64,000 bases of DNA from Floridanema evergladense (GTDB lineage Bacteria > Cyanobacteriota > Cyanobacteriia > Cyanobacteriales > Aerosakkonemataceae), in the NCBI RefSeq assembly GCF_041929205.1, contig NZ_JBHFNT010000305.1, one strand, 5' to 3'. The first letter of the stretch is position 1, and each line of letters opens with the position of its first letter. The notes under the pieces are model-generated. The model worked only from the letters and a program-made list of their open reading frames with translations, was not told where the DNA came from and searched no databases. The translations under genes and the position numbers were made by a program. This document shows, in pieces, positions 8,715 to 16,974 of the stretch.

Positions 8715-9206
8715 TTAGGTGGTTAATAACTGAGTAACTAACTCAATAGCTGCGATCGGATTTTCAGCAATAAAAATTTGATTTTTAGCTAAACTTTGAA
8801 AAAAAAGTTTACTATTATCATCATTATTTAACAAAATTACTTTTTTATTTACTTTCACAGCTAAAGCGATTTCGGAAGCGGTTCCAGCGCCCATACCGCA
8901 GGCAATGACTACATCGCTGGAAAGTACATTAATATTATTTCGCGCATTTCCTAAATCCGTAACAATTGCGATATCTACAGCTTCCGAGGTAGTGGTATTA
9001 TCAGATGAAGGAAGAATACCGACGGTTAAACCATTGGCGGATTTTGCGCCTTTACTGGCAGCATCCATTACACCTTCATTTCTTCCACCTGTGAGCAAAA
9101 CCCACCCAGATTGGGCAATTAATTTTCCCAATTGATAAGCATTTTCTAAGTCTAGGTCTGTGGCATTAGCACCTGGCCCCATGACACCAATGATAGTTTT
9201 TTTCAT
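8715..9206 (-). CDS. SLOG/LOG-like protein (TIGR00725 type)
   Basis: A 163-residue Rossmann-like protein of the LOG/SLOG group, whose members bind nucleotide-derived ligands; some act as cytokinin-activating phosphoribohydrolases. The motif GGRNEGVMDAASKGAK corresponds to the family's GGR-x-GVM signature, and CGMGAGTASEIALAV to the PGGxGTxxE-type segment. The start MKKTIIGVMGPG at 9206 is chosen because the longer frame only reads back through the neighbouring membrane-protein gene. Its start is 22 bases from the divergent DUF389 gene. Which ligand it binds cannot be read from the sequence. Confidence 0.85.
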   Translation of the reverse strand: MKKTIIGVMGPGANATDLDLENAYQLGKLIAQSGWVLLTGGRNEGVMDAASKGAKSANGLTVGILPSSDNTTTSEAVDIAIVTDLGNARNNINVLSSDVVIACGMGAGTASEIALAVKVNKKVILLNNDDNSKLFFQSLAKNQIFIAENPIAAIELVTQLLTT

Positions 9207-9228
9207 CCTAGTTTTTTCACTTTTTAAT

Positions 9229-10197
9229 ATGACAAAAATATCTTTAGATAATGTGGAACAAATGCGGCAGGACTTGCTGGAAGATTCGCAATTAGATAGT
9301 AACTTTGTGATTCTGACGGTGGGTGCTTGTTTGATTGCTACCTTTGGCTTAGTTGCTAATAGTGCAGCGGTAATTATTGGGGCGATGATTGTGGCACCAT
9401 TAATGATGCCGTTACGGGGAGCAGCTTTTGGGGCGTTAGCAGGAGATCCTAAGTTATTCCGAGAAGCGGCTAAATCACTTGCGATCGCCACTTTATTTTC
9501 TACTCTAGTCTCATGGACGATCGGGCGTGTAATTGGTTTACCCGATTTTGGCTCGGAAGTTCTGGCTCGCACTGAACCAACTTTACTGGATTTGGGAGTG
9601 GCTGTCACTGCTGGGGCGATCAGTGGTTTTGCTAAGGTGAGACCGAAAATTAGCGATGCTTTTGCGGGAACTGCGATCGCAGTTGCTTTAATGCCTCCGA
9701 TCTGTGTAGTTGGCTTAAGTTTATCTCAGGGACTTTGGAGTTATAGTTGGGGCGCTCTCTTACTTTATCTCACCAATCTTTTGGGCATTATCCTCGCCTG
9801 TATGTTGGTGTTTATCATTGCTGGTTATGCTAAGTACAATCATGCTTTGAGTTGGACTTTAGCTTTGGCAAGCGTTTTGGTGATTCCTCTGGGAATTAGT
9901 TTTTTCCAACTCCTCAGACAAGCTCAACTACACTACACGATCAAAACGATTTTACTAAACCGAACTATTACTTTCGGTAGAATGATGGAACTGAAACAGA
10001 CTGATGTTGACTGGTCAGCCAAACCACCAGAAGTTTTCTTGAGAGTGCAATCGAAAAAGAGCGTGACTCCTAATCAAGTCCGCCTGGTAGAAGAATTTCT
10101 TTCCCAAGAAATGGGCAGACCTTTTACGCTGGTGTTTCAAGTTAACCAAATTCAGGAAGTCAGAGCTAAAGATACCGTAGAATCACCTAAACCATAA
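9229..10197 (+). CDS. DUF389 (TIGR00341) membrane protein
   Basis: A 322-residue integral membrane protein of the DUF389 family, function unknown. Several hydrophobic segments fill about 20-245, including the conserved VIIGAMIVAPLMMPLRG and AGTAIAVALMPPICVVG stretches. The C-terminal ~80 residues are soluble. The ATG at 9229 (MTKISLDNVEQMRQDLLEDS) is preferred to a GTG at 9160, which would overlap the divergent gene. With only 22 bases between the two starts, each promoter must lie within the other gene or the genes must share control elements. Confidence 0.85.
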   Translation: MTKISLDNVEQMRQDLLEDSQLDSNFVILTVGACLIATFGLVANSAAVIIGAMIVAPLMMPLRGAAFGALAGDPKLFREAAKSLAIATLFSTLVSWTIGRVIGLPDFGSEVLARTEPTLLDLGVAVTAGAISGFAKVRPKISDAFAGTAIAVALMPPICVVGLSLSQGLWSYSWGALLLYLTNLLGIILACMLVFIIAGYAKYNHALSWTLALASVLVIPLGISFFQLLRQAQLHYTIKTILLNRTITFGRMMELKQTDVDWSAKPPEVFLRVQSKKSVTPNQVRLVEEFLSQEMGRPFTLVFQVNQIQEVRAKDTVESPKP

Positions 10198-10509
10198 TTT
10201 TGGCTCTAGTTAATTCTACTATTATTATTTGTTCGCAGTATTAACTAAGTACTGCGTATATTTACTTAAACTTTAAAAAGCTACTTTTCAGGCGAGTTGG
10301 CTGAAAGCCTTGTCACTTTCTCTTTTGGTCGATCGGAAATTAAACAGCTGAGACTAGATTTTTATGAAGTTTATGTAAAATTACTGAAAAGTGCTTGAGT
10401 TTACAGATAAATTTACGTAATTTAAATACCAGTCAACTAATTGAGAAGAGATTAACTCAGTAACTTTTTACGCTTTTGTCTGGTTTATTCAAGTTACAGA
10501 TTGCCTCAA

Positions 10510-10619
10510 CTCAGATCTTGCACTCCTGGAGATAGAACCTCCCAGATCCTCCTTCCCAGGTTCAACCTGGGAACGAAAAATGGATGCTCTGCCTCTTGCC
10601 TCTTGGTGCAAGATCTGAG
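10510..10619. mobile_element. MITE-like element with 13-bp terminal inverted repeats
   Basis: Perfect 13-bp inverted ends (ctcagatcttgca / tgcaagatctgag) enclose about 85 bases with an inner hairpin ttcccaggt-tca-acctgggaa. No coding capacity. The ends and hairpin are of the kind seen in non-autonomous repeats of cyanobacteria. It lies in the gene-free interval 10198-10784, which otherwise shows only AT-rich DNA and a short ggggactgggaact stretch near 10630. Confidence 0.65.
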
Positions 10620-10784
10620 CCAAGGGATTGGGGACTGGGAACTAGGAAGAAGAAGGGGTTGAGGGTTAGGGAAATTTTCTTCCCTATCACCTATGCCCTA
10701 AAGAAAGGGAAACCTTGTGATTATAACTATAAGTTCTGGAGATCTGTACTCTTTTACATCTACTCACTTAATCAAACAAAGTTT

Positions 10785-11387
10785 ATGAATTATACGATAA
10801 AAAAAGTATCGGAAGCAGGAGAAATTAGGAGAAATAGTTGTATCCAATTAGCAGCAAAAATGCCTGCTATAAAGTTAGTTACAAACCGCAGAAAATTAAG
10901 AGCAACAGATAGAGTAAATTGGGAAAATTTTGGTAAAGAGTTTGATTTTATTTCCAGTCCATTAGTCGTTTATTCTGACAATGGGGTTAAATTAAAAGTA
11001 AGTTCTCCCGGAACTTTTTTGCGACTTAATGAAGGGAGTGAAATTAAGGGAAAATTCCCATCAGGAGACAAATTATTATTTTTAGAATTTTCCGACGGTG
11101 CGATTACAATTGATTTTGCTACTCCGATTTTTGGTGTCGGTACGCAAATTCAAAGAGCTTTTTTTGGTGCTTTCACGGGAGTAATTGAATCTTTTGATAG
11201 GAGTGGCAGTTTGGGTAAATTTAGCGTTCCTGGTAATACTGACAATTCGGATGAGGAATTGGCACCATTTATCGGTGTACTGAGTAAAACTCCTAATATT
11301 AGCAGAATTACTTTATATGTACCAGAAAATGGTGGTTACGGCTTTACTATTAATGGATTAGATTTAGTCACCCGCCATTTAGATTAA
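10785..11387 (+). CDS. hypothetical beta-sandwich-like protein
   Basis: A 200-residue product that I do not recognise. After a basic N-terminus the body is rich in beta strands (ISSPLVVYSDNGVKLKVSSP, FLEFSDGAITIDFATPIFGV) and ends ITLYVPENGGYGFTINGLDL, a pattern like the ligand-binding beta-sandwich of PEP-CTERM-type extracellular proteins, though no sorting signal or signal peptide is visible. The frame is open back to 10584, but that part reads through a repeat element, so the ATG at 10785 is used. Its stop overlaps that of the converging ubiA gene by four bases. Confidence 0.6.
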   Translation: MNYTIKKVSEAGEIRRNSCIQLAAKMPAIKLVTNRRKLRATDRVNWENFGKEFDFISSPLVVYSDNGVKLKVSSPGTFLRLNEGSEIKGKFPSGDKLLFLEFSDGAITIDFATPIFGVGTQIQRAFFGAFTGVIESFDRSGSLGKFSVPGNTDNSDEELAPFIGVLSKTPNISRITLYVPENGGYGFTINGLDLVTRHLD

Positions 11388-12265
11388 AAAATTAATCCTG
11401 AAATCATTCCGGCAAGTAAAGCAAATCCAATCCAGACATTTTGGCGAAAAATTTGTCCGTAAGTGGGGTTTGGTAAATCGGGGTTGCGTAATTGGAAATA
11501 ATGCCAAATCCAAGCAACTATGGCGATCGCAAAAGCTAACCAAAACCCGAAATGTAACTGCATATCTATCCCTAACCAAGCTAACAAAAAGGCAGTTGCA
11601 AAAAAGAAAATTCCCACTGCTTCTGGGGCAAATTGACCAAAAAATAAAGCACTAGAATTAATCCCGATTCGGCGATCGTCTTCTTTGTCACTCATAGCAT
11701 AAACAGTATCAAATCCCAATGTCCAAAATACTGTTGTACCCCAAAGTAACCAAGTGTCAAATTCTAAATTTCCTACTGCTGCACTCCAACTAATTAAAAC
11801 GGCAAAACCCCAAGCAATTGATAATACTAATTGGGGGATAGGAAACACTCGTTTAGCTGAGGGGTAAAAAATAATTACCGGAATGGCGGCGACGCATAAC
11901 CAAAAACTTAAAGGATTGAGATAAAGTGCTAACACGCCTGCACAACACAAGGCGATAATAGCAATAACAATTCCAGTGCGAATTGATAAAGCACGAGAAG
12001 CTAAGGGACGTTCTTTCGTTCGTTCTACTTGCGGATCGATATCTCGATCCCACAAATCATTCACCACACAACCCGCAGCACTTGTAGCTAAAGTCCCTAA
12101 AACAATTACGCCGACGAGTGGTGCTGGTGGTGTACCCTTAGCTGCTAAAAACACTGCCCAAAGTGCGGGTATCATTAAGATTAAACGTCCCGCTGGTTTA
12201 TCCCATCTCAATAGTTTAATTATGGTTGCGCCGGGAAAGGTTTGCTGTGTGTCTTGAGTGAGCAT
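11384..12265 (-). CDS. ubiA: 4-hydroxybenzoate polyprenyltransferase
   Basis: Membrane prenyltransferase that joins a polyprenyl chain to 4-hydroxybenzoate; in cyanobacteria this step leads to plastoquinone. It has 293 residues with about eight or nine membrane segments. The first Asp-rich site is Asn69-Asp70-x2-Asp73-x3-Asp77 (NDLWDRDID), and the second is D193-x3-D197 in YAMSDKEDD; both bind the Mg-diphosphate. The start MLTQDTQQTF at 12265 is preferred to one six codons upstream. It is transcribed away from ppx and converges with the hypothetical gene before it. Confidence 0.92.
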   Translation of the reverse strand: MLTQDTQQTFPGATIIKLLRWDKPAGRLILMIPALWAVFLAAKGTPPAPLVGVIVLGTLATSAAGCVVNDLWDRDIDPQVERTKERPLASRALSIRTGIVIAIIALCCAGVLALYLNPLSFWLCVAAIPVIIFYPSAKRVFPIPQLVLSIAWGFAVLISWSAAVGNLEFDTWLLWGTTVFWTLGFDTVYAMSDKEDDRRIGINSSALFFGQFAPEAVGIFFFATAFLLAWLGIDMQLHFGFWLAFAIAIVAWIWHYFQLRNPDLPNPTYGQIFRQNVWIGFALLAGMISGLIF

Positions 12266-12515
12266 AGTTCGACTACGATACAATCCTGATCTTTTACTAA
12301 AAATATCGTTACATTATTTGCTTTTATTTTGCTAAAAATTTTATTTTGGTTCAATATTGAGAGAAAAATAGGAAAAATTCCCATTTTGGGTTTTAAATGT
12401 TTAATGGATGACATTTCTTTGTCGGGAAAGTACGGAAAAAACTGATATTATTCCTGAATAGAGGGTGTTAAGGCTGTGAAACTAGATACAATTATTTATT
12501 ATAGGAAATCCTGTT

Positions 12516-14150
12516 ATGGAAAATCAGGTAAATACTGCTTGTGCTGTTGGGGAACGAAATCGTATTCTTGCGGCTATTGATATTGGGACTAATTCGATTC
12601 ACATGGTAGTGGTGCGAATTATCCCGGAATTACCAGCTTTTATAATTATTGAACGGGAAAAAGATACGGTTAGGTTAGGCGATCGCGATCCCGATACACA
12701 CAATTTAAAACCGGAAGTAATGGAAAGGGCAATTTCGACTTTACATCGTTGTCGAGAACTTGCCAAAACTTTGAACGCGGAACAAATTATTGCTGTGGCG
12801 ACTAGCGCAGTCCGCGAAGCACCAAATGGACGAGATTTTCTCAAACGAGTGGAAGCGGAAACTGGGTTATTTGTTGATCTAATTTCTGGACAAGAAGAAG
12901 CGCGAAGAATTTATTTAGGCGTTTTGTCGGGAATGGAATTTAATAACCAACCCCACATTATTATTGATATTGGGGGCGGTTCTACAGAAATAATTTTAGG
13001 AGATAGTCACGAACCGCGATCGCTCAGTAGCACGAAAGTTGGTGCAGTTAGACTTAGCACTGAATATATCAGTACCGATCCGATTAGTAACTCGGAATTC
13101 TATTACCTGCAAGCTTACATTCAAGTAATGTTAGAAAGAGCAGTTGATGATTTAAAGGCTAATCTAAAACCCGGTGAATCTCCCCGTTTAGTAGGAACTT
13201 CGGGGACAATTGAAACTTTGGCGATGATTCACGCTAGGGAAAAAGTTGGCATGATTCCTAACCCTTTGAATGGCTATCAATTTAGCTTAAAAGATTTAGG
13301 TGAAATTGTAAATCGCCTTCGCAAAATGGATAATGCTGAACGCGCCGCTATACCGGGAATGTCCGATCGGCGATCGGAAATTATTTTACCGGGCGCTTTA
13401 ATTTTACAAGAAGCAATGACTTTATTAGGCGCAGAAAATATTACGATTTGCGAGCGCAGTTTGCGGGAAGGTGTGATAGTTGATTGGATGCTGGCTCATG
13501 GTTTAATTGAAGATAGATTGCGCTTTCAAAGTTCGGTAAGAGAACGTAGCGTGTTTAAAACTGCTCAAAAATATCGAGTTGATTTAGCACATAGTAAAAA
13601 AGTGGCAGAATTTGCCCTCAGTATCTTCGATCGAACTCAAGGAAAATTACATAATTGGGGAGAATTAGAAAGAGAATTACTTTGGGCTGCGGCTATTTTA
13701 CATAATTGTGGGCATTATGTTAGTCATACAGCACACCACAAACATTCTTACTATTTAATTCGCTATAGCGAGTTACTTGGTTACACGGAAACTGAAATTG
13801 AACTAATTGCTAATTTAGCTCGGTATCACCGAAAAAGTACGCCCAAGAAAAAACATGACAACTATCGAAATTTACCTACCAAAGAACATCGCCAAATGGT
13901 GAGTCAGTTAAGTGCTTTTCTGCGAATAGCGGTAGCATTGGATAGAAGACAAATTGGTGCTATTCATCGCTTGGAGTGTGACTATCGTCCTGAGTTAGCA
14001 GAATTTCGCTTAAAACTTTTCCCAACTTTCTCTGATGATGATTGCGCCTTAGAACTTTGGAGTTTAAATTATAAGAAGGATGCTTTTGAAGCTGAGTATA
14101 ACTTGAAATTAGTTGCTCAATTGGAACCTACTGCTGTTACTGTTGGTTAA
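12516..14150 (+). CDS. ppx: exopolyphosphatase, Ppx/GppA family
   Basis: A 544-residue Ppx/GppA phosphatase acting on polyphosphate or pppGpp. The ASKHA ATPase-like fold starts with AAIDIGTNSIHMVVVRI (about 20-36), and the second phosphate-binding loop is IIIDIGGGSTEIILGD (about 149-164). The C-terminal half has the family's HD-like helical domain (LHNCGHYVSHTAHHKHS). Here an Asn stands where the HD Asp would be, which is probably ordinary for this subfamily. Divergent from ubiA. The exact substrate cannot be decided from sequence. Confidence 0.92.
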   Translation: MENQVNTACAVGERNRILAAIDIGTNSIHMVVVRIIPELPAFIIIEREKDTVRLGDRDPDTHNLKPEVMERAISTLHRCRELAKTLNAEQIIAVATSAVREAPNGRDFLKRVEAETGLFVDLISGQEEARRIYLGVLSGMEFNNQPHIIIDIGGGSTEIILGDSHEPRSLSSTKVGAVRLSTEYISTDPISNSEFYYLQAYIQVMLERAVDDLKANLKPGESPRLVGTSGTIETLAMIHAREKVGMIPNPLNGYQFSLKDLGEIVNRLRKMDNAERAAIPGMSDRRSEIILPGALILQEAMTLLGAENITICERSLREGVIVDWMLAHGLIEDRLRFQSSVRERSVFKTAQKYRVDLAHSKKVAEFALSIFDRTQGKLHNWGELERELLWAAAILHNCGHYVSHTAHHKHSYYLIRYSELLGYTETEIELIANLARYHRKSTPKKKHDNYRNLPTKEHRQMVSQLSAFLRIAVALDRRQIGAIHRLECDYRPELAEFRLKLFPTFSDDDCALELWSLNYKKDAFEAEYNLKLVAQLEPTAVTVG

Positions 14151-14216
14151 GGGAACAAATAACTTGTTGAAGTTGAGATTGCGCGATCGACCCGCGCTCT
14201 GCGAAAATAAAAGTTC

Positions 14217-15005
14217 ATGAAAACAAACAGTCTATTTTATCACATATTGCAAAATTTTCCTAGTATCTTTTTTGAACTGATTGGACACCCGCCAACAGAA
14301 ACCAGCGGCTATGAGTTTCAATCTATCGAATTCAAAGATACAAATCAAAGAATTGATGGCATATTTATTCCTGCTAAACGCACCCGTCAACCAATTTATT
14401 TTGTGGGAATACAATCTCAATTCGATGAAGATTTTTACTATCAATTTTTTACGGAAATCTTCCTTTATCTAGATCAAAATAAATCTAACAGAGATTGGTT
14501 TGCTGTAGCGATTTACCCCCGTCGTCTGATTGAATCAGTAGTTCCTCGACCTTATCAATGGTTAATAGAAAGCGACCACATCAAACGTTTCTACTTAGAT
14601 GAATTAGGACTAATTGCTAATCAATCATTAGGTTTGGGAATGTTAAAATTGCTCGTAGAAGATGAAGCTAAAGCCCAACAAAGAGCCGAGTATTTAATTC
14701 ATCAAATTCAGCAATTAACTTTTAGTAAAGAACAACCAAACTGGGAAGAATTAATGACAACAATTTTAGCCTATAAATTCCCTAAATTAGGGATTCAGGA
14801 GTTAACGCAAATGTTTGAATTAAACAATTTAAGGCAAAGCAAACTTTATCAAGAAGCTAAAACGGAAGGTAAATTAGAAACGGTTCCTCTGTTATTAGAA
14901 TTAGGATTGAGTGTGGAGAGAATTGCTCAAGAATTACATTTGGATCTGATTGAAGTTAAAGAAGCAGCTAAGGAATTAGCTAATCAGGAAACTACTCTGG
15001 AATAG
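14217..15005 (+). CDS. Rpn/DUF2887-family nuclease-like protein, catalytic Glu apparently lost
   Basis: A 262-residue member of the Rpn/DUF2887 PD-(D/E)XK nuclease-like family, common and multicopy in cyanobacteria. The core is RIDGIFIP (Asp47) followed by YFVGIQSQFDEDFYYQFF. Family members usually show Glu-x-Gln in the second motif (VEVQ); here Gly64 stands at the Glu position and Gln66 is kept. A single GAA-to-GGA change would explain it. The C-terminal third is helical (ELTQMFELNNLRQSKLYQEA) and ends in a short helix-turn-helix-like stretch. Ribosome site is weak. It may be enzymatically dead. Confidence 0.8.
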   Translation: MKTNSLFYHILQNFPSIFFELIGHPPTETSGYEFQSIEFKDTNQRIDGIFIPAKRTRQPIYFVGIQSQFDEDFYYQFFTEIFLYLDQNKSNRDWFAVAIYPRRLIESVVPRPYQWLIESDHIKRFYLDELGLIANQSLGLGMLKLLVEDEAKAQQRAEYLIHQIQQLTFSKEQPNWEELMTTILAYKFPKLGIQELTQMFELNNLRQSKLYQEAKTEGKLETVPLLLELGLSVERIAQELHLDLIEVKEAAKELANQETTLE

Positions 15006-15154
15006 CTGTTTTGGAGAGTGGGATTTGGTAATGGACGCTGGGAAATTAGTGCGAGATTAAGAGCTTGGAAATGAAGAAGAAATTTCGGGTAAAATTCCCT
15101 AGTGTTAATCCTACTAAAAATCACTGAGTCTTGAATTTTTTCGGCTGGAAGTGG

Positions 15155-15445
15155 TTAATCTCCTCGTAGCGTTTGGTATCTGTAGGAAGCGTAGGTGTCA
15201 AAAATTGCTCCGACTAGAGCAAAAGTAAACCCGATCGCCAAAACACCTTCCATCGGAGAACCATCACCAAAAATTTCCAGAAACTTCGCCAATCCTTCAA
15301 TCCCAGACTGACAAAGGATCTCAAAACCGGGAACAAAACCCACCACAAACAGACCAACTAAAATCGCACCAATCAGAAATACTGGAGCAATGAAGCTGAA
15401 AGCAGTCGTCAGCAGCAAGCGAAAGAACTTCGGTAAAATACTCAT
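15155..15445 (-). CDS. small membrane protein, unknown
   Basis: A 96-residue protein beginning MSILPKFFRLLLTTAFSFIA with two or three hydrophobic segments (about 7-35 and 62-85). I do not recognise the family. The ATG at 15445 is used; the frame stays open to a TTG at 15514. It is divergent from the MlaE-like permease gene, with about 170 bases between starts, which may hold both promoters. Confidence 0.55.
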   Translation of the reverse strand: MSILPKFFRLLLTTAFSFIAPVFLIGAILVGLFVVGFVPGFEILCQSGIEGLAKFLEIFGDGSPMEGVLAIGFTFALVGAIFDTYASYRYQTLRGD

Positions 15446-15615
15446 GCTCTGAAATAACACTGCAAATGAACTGGTTAGGGCAAGTCGATCGATTAACCCT
15501 GCCACTATATACAATAAGCGCTATACCCAAATTCGGAGCGAAAGTTTAAAAATCTTAAATCTTCCTTAAGAAATCGTAGGGTAAGTTCTAAGTTTGTATA
15601 GAGAGCTTTTAGGTA

Positions 15616-16413
15616 GTGAGCGAAACAACTTCTAATTCCGAGCTAGAGAAATGGGGAAGGCGTTTAGTAGCGGCGACTTTCCTGGGTGGACAAGTCATAG
15701 TCCATTTACTCAAAGGCAAAATTCATCGGCGCAACACTATAGAACAAATGGCAGCGGTTGGGCCAGAATCATTGTTAATTGCCCTGATCACAGCTGCGTT
15801 TGTGGGGATGGTGTTTACAGTGCAGGTAGCACGAGAGTTTATTAGTTTGGGTGCAGGTAGCACTGTGGGGGGAGTTTTAGCCTTAGCTTTAGCCCGCGAA
15901 CTCGCACCGATTCTAACTGCGGTAGTATTAGCTGGGAGGATTGGTTCAGCTTTTGCAGCGGAAATTGGCACGATGAGAGTTACAGAACAAATAGACGCTC
16001 TGTATATGTTAAAAACCGATCCGATCGACTATTTAGTGATTCCCCGTGCGATCGCCTGTTGCCTAATGCTGCCAATTTTAACCCTTATGAGTTTACTCAC
16101 TGGCTTATTTGGCGGTTTAATCATCTCCAAGAGTTTGTATGGGATCTCAGAATCAGTATTTTTAGATTCCGTGCGAGGTTTCCTCTCAGTTTGGGATATT
16201 TGTAGCGGCGAAATTAAAGCTTTTTGCTTCGGTGCTTTAATTGCGATTATCGGTTGTAGTTGGGGTTTAACTACTTCCGGGGGTGCCAAAGGCGTGGGAC
16301 AATCAACCACAACTGCCGTAGTCACTGCCCTGTTAGCGATCTTTATTAGCAACTTCTTCTTGAGTTGGTTAATGTTCCAAGGAACAGGCAGTGCAGTTTT
16401 CCAAAATTTATGA
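15616..16413 (+). CDS. mlaE: MlaE-family ABC lipid transporter permease
   Basis: A 265-residue MlaE (Ycf63-type) permease of the lipid-transport ABC systems that also include TGD1 in plastids. Five or six hydrophobic segments, the family stretch VGMVFTVQVAREFISLGAG and the loop AGRIGSAFAAEIGTMRVTEQIDAL are all present. The start is GTG. The ATPase and MCE partners are not in the window. Its last codons (TGSAVFQNL, stop) are repeated downstream behind a heptanucleotide repeat block. The genes that follow (DUF3119, DUF3086, plsY) share its strand and a probable envelope/lipid theme. Confidence 0.93.
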   Translation: MSETTSNSELEKWGRRLVAATFLGGQVIVHLLKGKIHRRNTIEQMAAVGPESLLIALITAAFVGMVFTVQVAREFISLGAGSTVGGVLALALARELAPILTAVVLAGRIGSAFAAEIGTMRVTEQIDALYMLKTDPIDYLVIPRAIACCLMLPILTLMSLLTGLFGGLIISKSLYGISESVFLDSVRGFLSVWDICSGEIKAFCFGALIAIIGCSWGLTTSGGAKGVGQSTTTAVVTALLAIFISNFFLSWLMFQGTGSAVFQNL

Positions 16414-16511
16414 GATATGGGGACTGGGGACTAGGGACTAGGGACTAGGGACTAGGGACTGGGAAAGTTCCCTCCGAACAGGCAGTGCGGTTTTGCAAGG
16501 TTTATGAGATA
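16382..16511. repeat. duplicated mlaE 3' end flanking a ggggact/agggact repeat
   Basis: Bases 16382-16417 and 16476-16511 match at 32 of 36 positions. The left copy is the end of the permease gene. The right copy reads TGSAVLQGL followed by a stop in the equivalent frame. Between them are about six heptanucleotide units. Confidence 0.88.
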
Positions 16512-16564
16512 CTGACCATTTAAAATAGTAGTGGTTTGTGTTTGTAAGTTAGGAAGGAAAGACG

Positions 16565-16951
16565 GTGACTACAGCTACTCCGATCGGATCGCAACAAACT
16601 GTTGAATTAGCTCCCAGCTACACCATACCTTTAGTTATAGTTTTGGGCGCAATCCCTCTGGTTATAGTGCTACCTTGGCTCAGTTTGATAATTGCAGTTT
16701 TCGGTTTGTTCCTGTTGTTCCAAACTGTCACCATTCGGCTAAAATTTACCCCAACAGCTTTAGAAGTGTATCGAAGTCAAAAATTGATTCGCAACTTTCC
16801 TTACTCGGAATGGCAAAATTGGCGGCTATTTTGGCCTCCTGTACCAATTTTGTTCTACTTTAAAGAAGTTAAAAGCATTCACTTTTTGCCGATTATTTTC
16901 GATCCTCAAATGCTACAAACCTGTTTAGAGCAACGCTGTCCTCGGAATTAG
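16565..16951 (+). CDS. DUF3119 family membrane protein
   Basis: A 128-residue cyanobacterial protein of the DUF3119 type, function unknown. Two close hydrophobic segments (about 20-56) anchor it; the rest (LEVYRSQKLIRNFPYSEWQN and onward) is a soluble PH-like or beta-rich part ending in LEQRCPRN. The GTG start at 16565 is preceded by the strong GGAAGGAAAG. It is followed after 23 bases by the DUF3086 gene, and the pair together with the MlaE-like permease suggests an envelope role. Confidence 0.8.
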   Translation: MTTATPIGSQQTVELAPSYTIPLVIVLGAIPLVIVLPWLSLIIAVFGLFLLFQTVTIRLKFTPTALEVYRSQKLIRNFPYSEWQNWRLFWPPVPILFYFKEVKSIHFLPIIFDPQMLQTCLEQRCPRN

Positions 16952-16974
16952 TTGTTATTTTGTTATTAGTTTAA

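Noticed and set aside
10584..10784. Upstream extension of the beta-sandwich-like gene
   Set aside because: It reads through the MITE-like element and a ggggactgggaact stretch.
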